Part shown: positions 45,101-52,820 of the stretch, piece by piece
How the letters are laid out: each line of letters opens with the position of its first letter
Numbering within the stretch: the first letter of the stretch is position 1
NCBI GenBank assembly: GCA_030054025.1
Contig: JASGCQ010000006.1
Location: forward strand, 1 to 53,010
Origin: Phycisphaerales bacterium
GTDB taxonomy: Bacteria > Bacteroidota > Bacteroidia > Chitinophagales > Chitinophagaceae
Direction: 5' to 3'
DNA: 53,010 bases
Translations under genes and position numbers: made by a program
Notes under the pieces: model-generated
Database searches by the model: none
The model's input: the letters and a program-made list of their open reading frames with translations, nothing else
Told to the model about the DNA's origin: nothing

Positions 45101-45236
45101 TAGGATAACTTGTAGCACTATGGCTTAAGCTGCTAAAATCTTGTGCATAAGGGAGGTTTTGAGGGCTGGGGTTGCTTTGTGCCCACAATTGGCTTGCTGA
45201 AAAAAATGCAATAAGTATTATGAGATTGAATCGCAT
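42189..45236 (-). CDS. Secreted multidomain nuclease, ExeM/NucH-like, T9SS substrate
   Basis: A 1015-residue exported protein. The signal peptide (FNLIILIAFFSASQLWA) is followed by a beta-rich N-terminal region, a Calx-beta-like segment near 235-345 (NTDYTVSLSAG, IIDDEN) and an OB-like segment near 355-440 (GIVTGIFPLLSPSGFYVQEE). The endonuclease/exonuclease/phosphatase domain is at about 610-920, with KVASFNVLSYF, IEIENDG, NHFKSK, MGDYNSY and SSDHDPVIVG. The last 80 residues are a type IX sorting domain (LILYPNPAQDQLRINY, then AGTYLLKMV). It probably degrades extracellular DNA for biofilm dispersal or phosphate supply. Confidence 0.9.
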   Translation of the reverse strand: MRFNLIILIAFFSASQLWAQSNPSPQNLPYAQDFSSLSHSATSYPTGWQGWSVGTAPGLSYSSAAPIADRSLLASSAASTSSGNVHNYNGKIGFLNIGTLDLGIVLAINTSGKKNIRVSYDAMTIRNPYDSSGNTRFNELSLQYRIGTSGSFTTLSGIEYQNNDIRQNGAGITTPQNVQSKTIILPPVCDSIPNLQLRWVSRQISGSGLRPSFAIDNIQIDTAATIAIKKLADALEGTSATIGNFEFNIAPTTASVTTFSYSLSGTATFNTDYTVSLSAGATPIALTASSGTITVPVGKSSFTASISPINDALAEGMEFVRMSLSGASGAYATIDSVATLNIIDDENTLIHQIQGAGPTASKGTYRIEGIVTGIFPLLSPSGFYVQEEDSDADSDPKTSEAIFIASSAALSIGDKVNILGTTEESAAYPSFDQATITPININILSTGMSLPKATVISLPRIAGTDYESYEAMLVRFSDTLTVTDNANLGTYGELVLSAGGLVYQASQLVDPNDASASGTTASGTANLAAINAHLLQNDLRSILLDDGRSTLPSLPFVNSDNTLCIGSTIDSLGGIMGYGFGSYRLQPIALSAVKINHQARPSLPDVGKDATIKVASFNVLSYFNGDGLGGGFPTSRGANSLTEFSRQREKIISTISQINPDVMGLIEIENDGTGTNSALQNLVNGINALMGAGTYSFIYDGDTIQDYGTDDIRCAIIYKSAVLDTVGKVMISSDTLFNRPPLAQTFKVKATDSTFNFIINHFKSKSCTGSTGLDNDKSDGQGCFNYRRKSQAAALIQFINNVVMPTSGTNKVLSMGDYNSYFEEDPLDTMRSKDFTILNTAKEYSYCFGGQLGSLDYAIISKGLLPNITGIAKWNINSIEPTFLNYEDSINDGGGDAVNRWAECYTASPFRSSDHDPVIVGLSLGNKLGISYSESKAALILYPNPAQDQLRINYNIASDADIILLNYLGQTVLQKKLLNNALSTVIDIEHLIAGTYLLKMVTKDGTTMVQRFQKW

Positions 45237-45305
45237 ACTGAATTAAAGATTGAACTGCAATAGATAGTAAAAATAATTCAAATAGTTTAACTGGCAAAAA
45301 ATAGG

Positions 45306-46424
45306 TTAATTTTTTATAGGTTTAATCTTTTCAATTTGCAAAACATTTTGATAAGCTTTATAGGTTTGTAAACCTGTATTGCTCCAACAAAACGCTTTCA
45401 ACTCTTCAGCAAAATATTCGATTTTATTTTCAAAGGCACTTGCCAGCTTTATACTTTCTAAAATAGAAGCAGGATTATCTGGTTCGCAAATAAACGTATT
45501 CTTCGATTTGAAATAATCGAGCGTATCACCATATTTAGTGATAACCACATTGCAACCACAAAACAAAGCCTCGAGTGTAGAAAGCCCAGTGGTTTCAAAC
45601 CAACTAGGTAAAATATGAACTTTTGACTTAAGGTATAAATCCTTTAGTGTTTGCTTGTCAATAAAATCGAGGAAATGGACATTATCTCCGGCCTCTCTCT
45701 TACAATCAGCGAGATATTGTTGATGGTTTGGTGCCGCTTTACCAACAAGATAAAGTTGATAATTTGTATTTTTTAAGGCTCGTATAATATTCAACTGATT
45801 TTTTCGTCCTTCTATCCTCCCCACGCACATTACCATATTCTCCTGTTTTTTGCCAATATCTTCTTGAGTACAATTAAAAAAAGTAGGGTCGGCCGCATTG
45901 GGTATCACACGATAGGCAAGCGCCTGATGAAAATCTTTCTTCAATCGTCGGTACTCATTCTCTGAGTTAGGCAATAATAAACTAGTCTTATTGAGGATAT
46001 ACTGGATAGACTTTTTGTGTCCCCAAAAAATATATTTCAAAGAAACAATCCTTTCCTTGTTGATAATACTCCTGGCAATTACTTTCACATATTCTCGCTG
46101 GGCTGCATTCAAAGGTTTTAAAATCAAATTTTTTAAACTTTTGACCGAATCATTATTTTCAAAATCATCATATAGCAAATAGATTGATGACACCACAAAG
46201 GGCAATTTGCATTGGTCAATATGATAAATGATATCTGAAGGTCTGATGAGGTTGAAAAAATGAACCAAATCGTATTGACTGTAATTTATATTTCGTGTAT
46301 TGGTTAATACAATATCTACATTAACACCTAGTTTTTTCAGCTCTTCTGCCGTTTTGATAATCTGTATCGTATCGCCTCCTTTTACCTCGTACAAAGTAGC
46401 TCGAGAGATGAATAAAATATTCAT
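45306..46424 (-). CDS. Glycosyltransferase, GT4-like
   Basis: A GT-B-fold glycosyltransferase of 372 residues. The N-terminal glycine loop lies in YEVKGGDTIQIIKTAEELKK near 13-32. The C-terminal nucleotide-sugar region has VGRIEGRKNQLNIIRAL and the E-x7-E motif in WFETTGLSTLEALFCG. Neither substrate can be assigned. It is the last gene of the minus-strand polysaccharide run, 14 bases after the GT2 gene. Confidence 0.88.
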   Translation of the reverse strand: MNILFISRATLYEVKGGDTIQIIKTAEELKKLGVNVDIVLTNTRNINYSQYDLVHFFNLIRPSDIIYHIDQCKLPFVVSSIYLLYDDFENNDSVKSLKNLILKPLNAAQREYVKVIARSIINKERIVSLKYIFWGHKKSIQYILNKTSLLLPNSENEYRRLKKDFHQALAYRVIPNAADPTFFNCTQEDIGKKQENMVMCVGRIEGRKNQLNIIRALKNTNYQLYLVGKAAPNHQQYLADCKREAGDNVHFLDFIDKQTLKDLYLKSKVHILPSWFETTGLSTLEALFCGCNVVITKYGDTLDYFKSKNTFICEPDNPASILESIKLASAFENKIEYFAEELKAFCWSNTGLQTYKAYQNVLQIEKIKPIKN

Positions 46425-46438
46425 AATGCCAGGTTTGT

Positions 46439-47398
46439 TTATTTTCTTATTATTTTATACAACATCTGTGGAATTTTTGACCCCAAGAATGACATGCAAA
46501 ACATCGCATAAGGCATCATTGATTTAGGATTGATTCGAATAGCTTTCGCTATATTCTCACGAGCGAGCTTGGGTTGAAAATTATTACCCCAAAGATGTTT
46601 TTTTGCCAAAAGTAGATGGTATGATTTTAATCGGTCTTTCCTATTGATACTTTGGTAGCTTTTTTTTAAGATAAGCCCATCTTCATCGTCTAGCAATCCT
46701 GTTTGTATTGCTTTGTTTTTAATTTTCAAAAAATCGCTTGGATAATCCCTATCATCTACAGTTACAGACGACACATTGAGTCTAATCAGCATCAGCGGCT
46801 CCTTGAGATTATGAAACTTGCCATATTGAAGCACACGCCCCCAAAGGAAATAATCTTCGAAAGCGATTGCATTTTTATTGTATCCACCTACAGCTATAAT
46901 TACGTCTTTTACATACATCACAGAGCTGTGTATGAAAGGGCAATAATTCAAAAAATTACGCTTAATCTCTTCATCCTCGTAGCCTACATCATTATAAAAT
47001 CTAAACACTAGGTTGCCCTTTTGATCGATATATTCCGCATCCGTCCCTAAGAGCACATAATCAGGATGCTGGTTAAAAAAATTGATTTGCTCTGCAAATC
47101 TTTGTGATTTGCATACATCGTCTGCATCTACTCTCGCAATATACTTTCCTTTAGCCATTCTAAGACCAGCATTGAGCGCTTCTGACACCCCCGCATTTGC
47201 CTGATTAATCAAAACTATCCTACTATCTTTAAAAGAGTTGACGATGCTTTCTGTACTGTCAGACGAGCCATCATTAACAACGATTAATTCAAAATCACCA
47301 AACGTCTGATTCAGAACACTTGTTATAGCTTCTGCAATAAATAGTGCCGCATTATAAGCGGGCATTAATACTGTTATCAGTGGCGCATTCGTTGTCAT
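46439..47398 (-). CDS. Glycosyltransferase family 2
   Basis: A GT-A-fold glycosyltransferase of 319 residues without membrane helices. ITVLMPAYNAALFIAEAI at the N-terminus, VVNDGSSDSTE near 40-50 and the metal-binding ARVDADDVCKSQRF near 93-106 are standard. The C-terminus is basic and may bind the membrane. Its ATG overlaps the stop of a gene remnant (47395-47619), a trace of earlier translational coupling. Confidence 0.92.
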   Translation of the reverse strand: MTTNAPLITVLMPAYNAALFIAEAITSVLNQTFGDFELIVVNDGSSDSTESIVNSFKDSRIVLINQANAGVSEALNAGLRMAKGKYIARVDADDVCKSQRFAEQINFFNQHPDYVLLGTDAEYIDQKGNLVFRFYNDVGYEDEEIKRNFLNYCPFIHSSVMYVKDVIIAVGGYNKNAIAFEDYFLWGRVLQYGKFHNLKEPLMLIRLNVSSVTVDDRDYPSDFLKIKNKAIQTGLLDDEDGLILKKSYQSINRKDRLKSYHLLLAKKHLWGNNFQPKLARENIAKAIRINPKSMMPYAMFCMSFLGSKIPQMLYKIIRK

Positions 47399-47619
47399 AT
47401 AAAAATCTCAATAAGCTTGTCATTAATATATTCATACTGAAAAGGATAATTACCCAATATCCCAAATTCACTCGCCTTGTAGGTGATTTTCGAAGAATGC
47501 CTTTCCACAATATTCCCACGAATTAATGCCTTATAATTTTAATAAAATGAATTTTATAATTTTTCAAATCCACCATTACCATAAAGTATGCCACATGTAA
47601 CAATGATGGCTATTTTCAT
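47395..47619 (-). pseudogene. Collapsed gene between the ligase-like gene and GT2
   Basis: An ATG at 47619 overlaps the stop of the ligase-like gene as ATGA. It opens MKIAIIVTCGILYGNGGFEK, a typical glycosyltransferase N-terminus, then meets TAA at codon 22 and again at codon 27. In the same frame, 75 codons in all, it continues to KASEFGILGNYPFQYEYIND and ends at a TGA that overlaps the GT2 ATG. So both ends of a coupled gene survive while the body is deleted. The N-terminus suggests a GT4-type enzyme; the C-terminal fragment is not recognised. Confidence 0.75.
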
Positions 47620-48875
47620 CCGTCGGTTTCGATTGCTTTAGTATCATTGGCAATATAGTAAGCATGATAACCTAATAGGGTATTAAAAAATGCAAAGTAA
47701 AATATACCCTTATTAGCATCAATAAAATTTTCAGTTAAAAACCCAACTGATAGCACAATTAAGAATGAAAAATAGGTGAAGTTTTTTGATTGAATAGCAA
47801 GTCGAAAAAAATACAACAACATTGATAAAAATAAGATAAGACCAAAAAATCCATTTTTTAATAGTACGGCTAGATATTGGTTGTGAGTATTGAACTCTTC
47901 CTTATAGGAAATCATCATATTACGCTTTAGATATTCCGCTTTTAATAATTTTATTTCTTCGCCAGTACCATAACCCCAAAAAGGTCTTTTCTTGATTAAA
48001 TCCCAAGCGCACTGCCAGCGCATGATTCTAGGTTCAGGATTTTCTAAACTATAATGATTGTTTGGTCTAATATCTTCTATCAATTCATTCGAAAATCGTG
48101 TACGTATGTAATTGGATTTGCCCCCAACTAATACAAACAACACAACTAAGACTACTGAGATTGAAAAAAAACGCATCTTATTTTTTGCATTAAATAGAGG
48201 AAAGAAAAAGAGTAATACCACAACTGTGGAAATAATTGTATTTCTGGAGGCCAAAAAAAACAATCCAACACTCATCACAACTATTGCAAGAATGATTAGG
48301 AATTTTTGATACTTTTTTGAATCAACAAAAACCGAAAGCATAAATGATATAGCTAAAGAAAGATAAATTGAATAATATCCAGCATGAATATCGATTGGCT
48401 TGGTAAAATTATGATTAAAAAATATTGGATTAAATAGATACGTTATAGGCAAATGATTATTATATAAGTATATCAAACAAACACCAAAAAGATACAATAG
48501 TGCTGCTATACAACTCAATGTAAAGAAAAAGAATAGTATGTTTATTCGTTTTTTATTAATAATGAAAGCTAATGGCAATATGATAGGGTATATAAAAATG
48601 GTCAATTGCCTTTCCAATATATTGAAGCCCTTGCTTATGTCTTGGGTATAAAAACAACCGATAATGCTCAGTATAAATACCAAAAGAAAAATAAATAGCG
48701 TTTTAGGATACCTTTTTATCTTCTCTCTTCTAAAAAAAATGAGTGTGCTCAATATGAACGGGTATATGACTAATGTAGAATACAGCATATTGTATGGCAA
48801 CATCACTACATACAAAATCGCCAACACAAAGTTGATATTTTCAAAATTAAAGCGATTAGACAATTGATTGGACAT
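47616..48875 (-). CDS. O-antigen ligase/polymerase family membrane protein
   Basis: A 419-residue protein with about ten to twelve helices and the Wzy_C/O-antigen ligase pattern: RIMRWQCAWDLIKKRPFWGYGTGEE, then a periplasmic NTHNQYLAVLLKNGFFGLILF with the conserved histidine. It should act at the periplasmic face on lipid-carried glycans. Ligase and polymerase cannot be separated by sequence. It is first in the minus-strand run with the remnant, GT2 and GT4. Upstream lies an IS30 relic. Confidence 0.85.
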   Translation of the reverse strand: MSNQLSNRFNFENINFVLAILYVVMLPYNMLYSTLVIYPFILSTLIFFRREKIKRYPKTLFIFLLVFILSIIGCFYTQDISKGFNILERQLTIFIYPIILPLAFIINKKRINILFFFFTLSCIAALLYLFGVCLIYLYNNHLPITYLFNPIFFNHNFTKPIDIHAGYYSIYLSLAISFMLSVFVDSKKYQKFLIILAIVVMSVGLFFLASRNTIISTVVVLLFFFPLFNAKNKMRFFSISVVLVVLFVLVGGKSNYIRTRFSNELIEDIRPNNHYSLENPEPRIMRWQCAWDLIKKRPFWGYGTGEEIKLLKAEYLKRNMMISYKEEFNTHNQYLAVLLKNGFFGLILFLSMLLYFFRLAIQSKNFTYFSFLIVLSVGFLTENFIDANKGIFYFAFFNTLLGYHAYYIANDTKAIETDG

Positions 48876-48960
48876 TAATTACAGATTATTTTTATTATAG
48901 AGCTTATAGATGCTAAAGCTAGGCATTTAAAAACAAGTTGGGGACTGCAACATGGTTTCA

Positions 48961-49563
48961 GTTGGAATTTTGCACCTAAATTTTTAGATTTCGTTTGCAA
49001 ATAAATGTATTTTTCAGCTTAAAATGGCGAATAGATGGTCCCTAGAGAGAAATATAAATAGCATTCAATTACCCAAGAAAGCCCATAACAACCTAAGTTC
49101 AAGTATCAAGCGCAACAATCTTAGTCAAGCCCAAAGATACCAAATTGAGGCATTACTCAATGCGGGTCTTTCACAAGCAGCGTGGGCTAAAAATGCTCAG
49201 TGCTGAAGGCATTGTAGATTTATAAACACCAATTCAAGTATCATTACGACCTCACAAACCAGCGCATCCGACAATGGAACTGAATTTGTCCAACACCAAC
49301 AAATAGCCAAAATGATGAACACAAGCTGGTATTTTGCCGACCCTCAAAGCCCCCCCATCAAATAGGCGCTAATGAAAAGCAAATCGGGCTCATTAGGCAA
49401 TAGCTCAAACGAAATACCAAGCTTAACCTTAGTTCAAATAAAGAAATCTTAGCTATTCAAACCAAAATTAACGCCAGACCTATAAAAAAATTAAACTACT
49501 TTTCGGCAATTAAACTATTTGAATTATTTTTACACACTCTTGCACTTCAAGATAGAATTCAAC
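48961..49563 (+). mobile_element. IS30-family element, internally deleted and degraded
   Basis: The left part at 49024-49206 encodes LSQAQRYQIEALLNAGLSQA, the helix-turn-helix of IS30 transposases. After frame breaks and a large deletion come SDNGTEFVQHQQIAKMMNT (near 49268) and WYFADPQSP, the second catalytic region. The element ends with RPIKKLNYFSAIKLFELF. About 600 bases remain from roughly 1.1 kb. Left GTTGGAATT and right GAATTCAAC suggest imperfect terminal repeats. It supplies the transposase context that identifies the two shorter scars at 179 and 29641. Confidence 0.8.
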
Positions 49564-49745
49564 TATTTTATTGGTAGTTTTTATTGCTGCATCTGGGTTG
49601 GTATATTCAATATCCTATTTTGCTCTGAGGTCTTGTAATGATTTGAGGTATAATTGTTGCACAATTGGAGCCACGTTTTTGAGTACAATTTTGTTTTTTG
49701 ACGAGTTGGTGAATAAAAAATAAAGTATGTGATTAATTTTTATTT
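49564..49745 (-). other. Intergenic region, possible gene fragment
   Basis: On the minus strand a frame reads KNVAPIVQQLYLKSLQDLRA, K, stop, then DIEYTNPDAAIKTTNKI. The sequence looks protein-like but matches nothing I know and is interrupted by a TAG. It may be the tail of a gene broken by the IS30 insertion. Confidence is low. Confidence 0.3.
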
Positions 49746-49769
49746 GCTAAATCGAATACCATAGTTAAA

Positions 49770-50969
49770 ATGAATATACTGTTTATTTGCGACGAATACC
49801 CTCCCGGACTAAGTGGCGGCATTGGTAGTATTACTCAATCGTTGGCAAGAGAGATGGTCCAGCAAGGACATCAGGTATATGTTGTCGGTTTATGCTCTTA
49901 TGAATATGGGCAGCGCAATTATGAGGAGGATAATGGGGTGAAGATATGGCGTTTGAGGTATGGATTTAATTTTCTTAGCTGTAGTTTTTTATATAAGATA
50001 CAACGAAAAATCCCCAATGTATTAAAATCGTTTTTGTATGGTCAAAGAAACTTTGACGAGTTTGTTCGATTTGTAGAAAAAATCATTGAATCAAACAAAA
50101 TTGACATTATTGAACAGCCTGACTGGAATACTTTTGCGTATGATATAGGAGTAAAGCATCCATTATTTCCTAAACTGCCTGTACCTATCGTCTTAAAACT
50201 ACATGGTTCTCATAGTTATTCTTGCCATGAGTTACAAACGAAAAGAAACAAGCATTATGCTAATATTGACAAGCAATTTTTCAATAACGTCACCGCAGTA
50301 ACTTCTGTAAGTCAGTACACTGCTGATGTCAACTTAGAACTTTTCGGGAGAAAAAAAAGTATTATTACACTCTATAATTCTATTTTACTTCCCAATGACA
50401 AGCCGTGCATCCCTAGAAAAGATAATCTTGTTTTTTTTTCAGGAACTTTAAAGGAGACTAAAGGAGTTTTCTCACTACTTAAAGCATGGAATTTAGTAAA
50501 AGCTAAACATCGGAGTGCAGAATTAATATTATTTGGGAAGGGTGATATAGACGTTTTAAAAAGTTTAATTCTACCAGAATACCAGTCGAGTGTACTATTT
50601 ATGGGACATCAGCCAAGAGAACAATTATTAAGTATATTAGAAATTTCATCACTTGCAATATTTCCATCGTATATCGAAGCGTTTAGTATGGCTCCGTTAG
50701 AATCTATGAGCAAAGCTTGTCCTACGATTTATACAAACAGATCGAGTGGTAGAGAAGTAATTCAAGATGGTATTAATGGTTTTTTGGTAAATCCTGATGA
50801 CATTAATAGTATTTCAGAAAAGATACTGCTGTTATTAAATAATGCGGACCTAAGGCACACTATAGGTGAGGCTGGTAAAAAGGCAGTTGCAGAGAAATTT
50901 GAAATAAAAAAATCTACAAAAGATCACATTGAATTTTACAAATCTTTGATTACGGGGTTTAATACTTAA
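49770..50969 (+). CDS. Glycosyltransferase, GT4-like
   Basis: A GT-B glycosyltransferase of 399 residues. DEYPPGLSGGIGSITQSLAR at 9-28 is the typical acceptor-side loop. LVFFSGTLKETKGVFSLLKAW and FPSYIEAFSMAPLESMSKAC, with the E-x7-E motif, form the nucleotide-sugar site. It points away from the minus-strand polysaccharide genes across an IS30 relic and a possible fragment, so it may be a separate acquisition or the remains of one larger locus. AT-rich. Confidence 0.9.
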   Translation: MNILFICDEYPPGLSGGIGSITQSLAREMVQQGHQVYVVGLCSYEYGQRNYEEDNGVKIWRLRYGFNFLSCSFLYKIQRKIPNVLKSFLYGQRNFDEFVRFVEKIIESNKIDIIEQPDWNTFAYDIGVKHPLFPKLPVPIVLKLHGSHSYSCHELQTKRNKHYANIDKQFFNNVTAVTSVSQYTADVNLELFGRKKSIITLYNSILLPNDKPCIPRKDNLVFFSGTLKETKGVFSLLKAWNLVKAKHRSAELILFGKGDIDVLKSLILPEYQSSVLFMGHQPREQLLSILEISSLAIFPSYIEAFSMAPLESMSKACPTIYTNRSSGREVIQDGINGFLVNPDDINSISEKILLLLNNADLRHTIGEAGKKAVAEKFEIKKSTKDHIEFYKSLITGFNT

Positions 50970-51077
50970 TATTGGATACCGTATCTTTTGCAGCAATTTC
51001 ATTTATTTTGATAATCATAAACATTAGCAGTTCATAAAATAATAAAATATTGAGTGCCTCAAAATACTACCTGCTTC

Positions 51078-51926
51078 ATGTCAGTCAAATCGTCTATACA
51101 AAGATTTCATATTCCTCAATACAATCGCAATGCCGTTGTACAGTTGATTGCTATATCCGGTGTTGGTTTTGTATCCGTTCGCTTAGTTTGGATTACACTC
51201 ATTGTGTATGCAGTACCCGAGTTGCGGTCTTTTCAACTCACATTTGAATATGTGGGCATGGGTAGCTTGCCAAGAATTGGAGAACGATGGTGGACAATAT
51301 TTACCTATGCTTGGTGCCACAGAGGATTTTGGGAGTGGGTTAGTAATATGATATGGCTCTATTGCTTTGGCAATGTGGTACAAAATCTTATTGGCTACAA
51401 GCAAATCATACCCATTTTTATCTACAGCATTTTGGCAGGCGGATTGGCTTATACGGGCTTTCAATTTTTACCTGCTGCACTGGTTCCCAGCAATGTGCTT
51501 TTTATGGGAGCCCAAGCAGGGATAGTAGGCTTAATGGCTGCGGCATTGACTTTATCTCCTAAATATCGCATCTACGTAAACGACTATTTCAGTATTCCAC
51601 TTTTGCTTTTAGCCGTAGTATTTTTATTGTTGATGCTGCTCAACTCTCGTTTTGATATAGCACCTATTAGTTTATTATTTGCAGGAGCAATCAGCGGATT
51701 TACTTATATTAAATTCTTACAAAATGGCTATCAGCCAGGCATCTGGGCATACCAAATATTTCAAAAATTGAATAAAAAATTCAGTCCCAAAGAAGAAATA
51801 AAAAATCTGAAAAGCAAAACTGCAAGAGAAGAAACTATTGACAAAATATTAGACAAAATCAACGAACGTGGTTATAATGCACTGACGAAAAGCGAGAAAG
51901 ATTTACTCAGAGATACCAATCGTTAA
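51078..51926 (+). CDS. Rhomboid-fold protein lacking catalytic residues
   Basis: A six-helix rhomboid-like protein of 282 residues with a conserved C-terminal extension. The first two thirds follow bacterial rhomboids: WWTIFTYAWCHRGFWEWVSN near 71-90 and FGNVVQNLIG. The catalytic GxSx motif reads GAQAG at 144-148, with Q146 in place of serine. The catalytic histidine position near 199 is leucine in SLLFAGAISGF. The oxyanion histidine is E86. The tail (IDKILDKINERGYNALTKSE) is a common Bacteroidota extension. The GTG at 51054 is an alternative start. It is likely a non-proteolytic pseudo-rhomboid; clpP follows. Confidence 0.8.
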   Translation: MSVKSSIQRFHIPQYNRNAVVQLIAISGVGFVSVRLVWITLIVYAVPELRSFQLTFEYVGMGSLPRIGERWWTIFTYAWCHRGFWEWVSNMIWLYCFGNVVQNLIGYKQIIPIFIYSILAGGLAYTGFQFLPAALVPSNVLFMGAQAGIVGLMAAALTLSPKYRIYVNDYFSIPLLLLAVVFLLLMLLNSRFDIAPISLLFAGAISGFTYIKFLQNGYQPGIWAYQIFQKLNKKFSPKEEIKNLKSKTAREETIDKILDKINERGYNALTKSEKDLLRDTNR

Positions 51927-51963
51927 AATAAAGTAAGTTATCCTACCATTTTGTCAGCATTTT

Positions 51964-51992
51964 TTGCCGTAATGACATTATTCTTACCTTGG
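51964..51992 (+). promoter_or_regulatory. clpP promoter, TTG-N18-TACCTTGG
   Basis: TTTTG ending at 51966 is followed by 18 bases and TACCTTGG at 51985-51992, close to TTTG/TAnnTTTG with one mismatch. Transcription should begin near 51998, after the frame's first GTG-type start, so ATG 52049 is the real start. Confidence 0.6.
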
Positions 51993-52048
51993 CGCATGAA
52001 TTGTACACTTCATTACCGAACAATATTTCATTAAAAAAAACTACAACG

Positions 52049-52756
52049 ATGAATCACAATGAATTTCGCAAATATGCCATCAAACATCATGGTATCAGCA
52101 GCCTTACTGTAGATAGTTATACTTCTGCCGTAAATAGAAAATTGCCTACAAACCTTACGCCTTATATTATTGAGGAACGTCCTATGAATGTTGCCTCAAT
52201 GGATGTATTCTCTCGCCTTATGATGGACAGAATCATCTTCTTGGGTGAAGGGATCAACGACTATGTCGCCAATATCGTTACTGCCCAGATGCTATTTTTA
52301 GAAAGCACCGATCGTAATCGTGATATTCAAATGTATTTGAATAGCCCCGGAGGTAGTGTGTATGCCGGGTTGGGTATTTATGATACCATGCAAATCATTA
52401 ATCCCGACGTATCTACTATTTGTACTGGTATAGCTGCCTCTATGGGTGCTGTACTCATGTGTGCAGGTACAAAGGGCAAGCGTACCGCTTTAAAACACAG
52501 CCGCATAATGATTCATCAGCCGATGAGTGGTGCAGAAGGACAAGCTAGCGATATGGAAATTACCGTTCGAGAAGTACTAAAACTCAAAAAAGAATTGTAC
52601 GAAATTATTGCAGAACATAGCGGACAAAAATTCTCCAAAGTAGAAAAAGACAGTGATCGCGACTATTGGATGACTGCTAAAGAAGCAAAAGAGTATGGCA
52701 TGGTGGATGAAGTGCTTGAACGTAATCCTCGCAAAATTGCTGATAGTGCCATATAA
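52049..52756 (+). CDS. clpP: ATP-dependent Clp protease proteolytic subunit
   Basis: The serine protease core of the ClpXP/ClpAP machines. With the start at ATG 52049 it has 235 residues. The catalytic triad is S131 (GIAASMGAVLM), H156 (MIHQPMSG) and D205 (DSDRDYWMTA). YLNSPGGSVYAGLGI at 97-111 is the substrate-binding strand. ClpX and trigger factor, frequent neighbours, are not in the window. The N-terminal leader of about 40 residues is typical of Bacteroidota ClpP and is probably removed. Confidence 0.96.
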   Translation: MNHNEFRKYAIKHHGISSLTVDSYTSAVNRKLPTNLTPYIIEERPMNVASMDVFSRLMMDRIIFLGEGINDYVANIVTAQMLFLESTDRNRDIQMYLNSPGGSVYAGLGIYDTMQIINPDVSTICTGIAASMGAVLMCAGTKGKRTALKHSRIMIHQPMSGAEGQASDMEITVREVLKLKKELYEIIAEHSGQKFSKVEKDSDRDYWMTAKEAKEYGMVDEVLERNPRKIADSAI

Positions 52757-52780
52757 TTTAGAGACCACAATTAAACAACA

Positions 52781-52820
52781 TTAAAAAGGGGGGCTGTTCT
52801 AGAACAGTGCCCCTTTTTAA
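52781..52820 (+). terminator. clpP terminator
   Basis: TTAAAAAGGGG at 52781-52791 and its complement to 52820 form a stem with AGAACAG/CTGTTCT around the loop and one internal mismatch; a T-run follows. The TTAA at its end also forms the edge of the following IS-like sequence. Confidence 0.8.
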
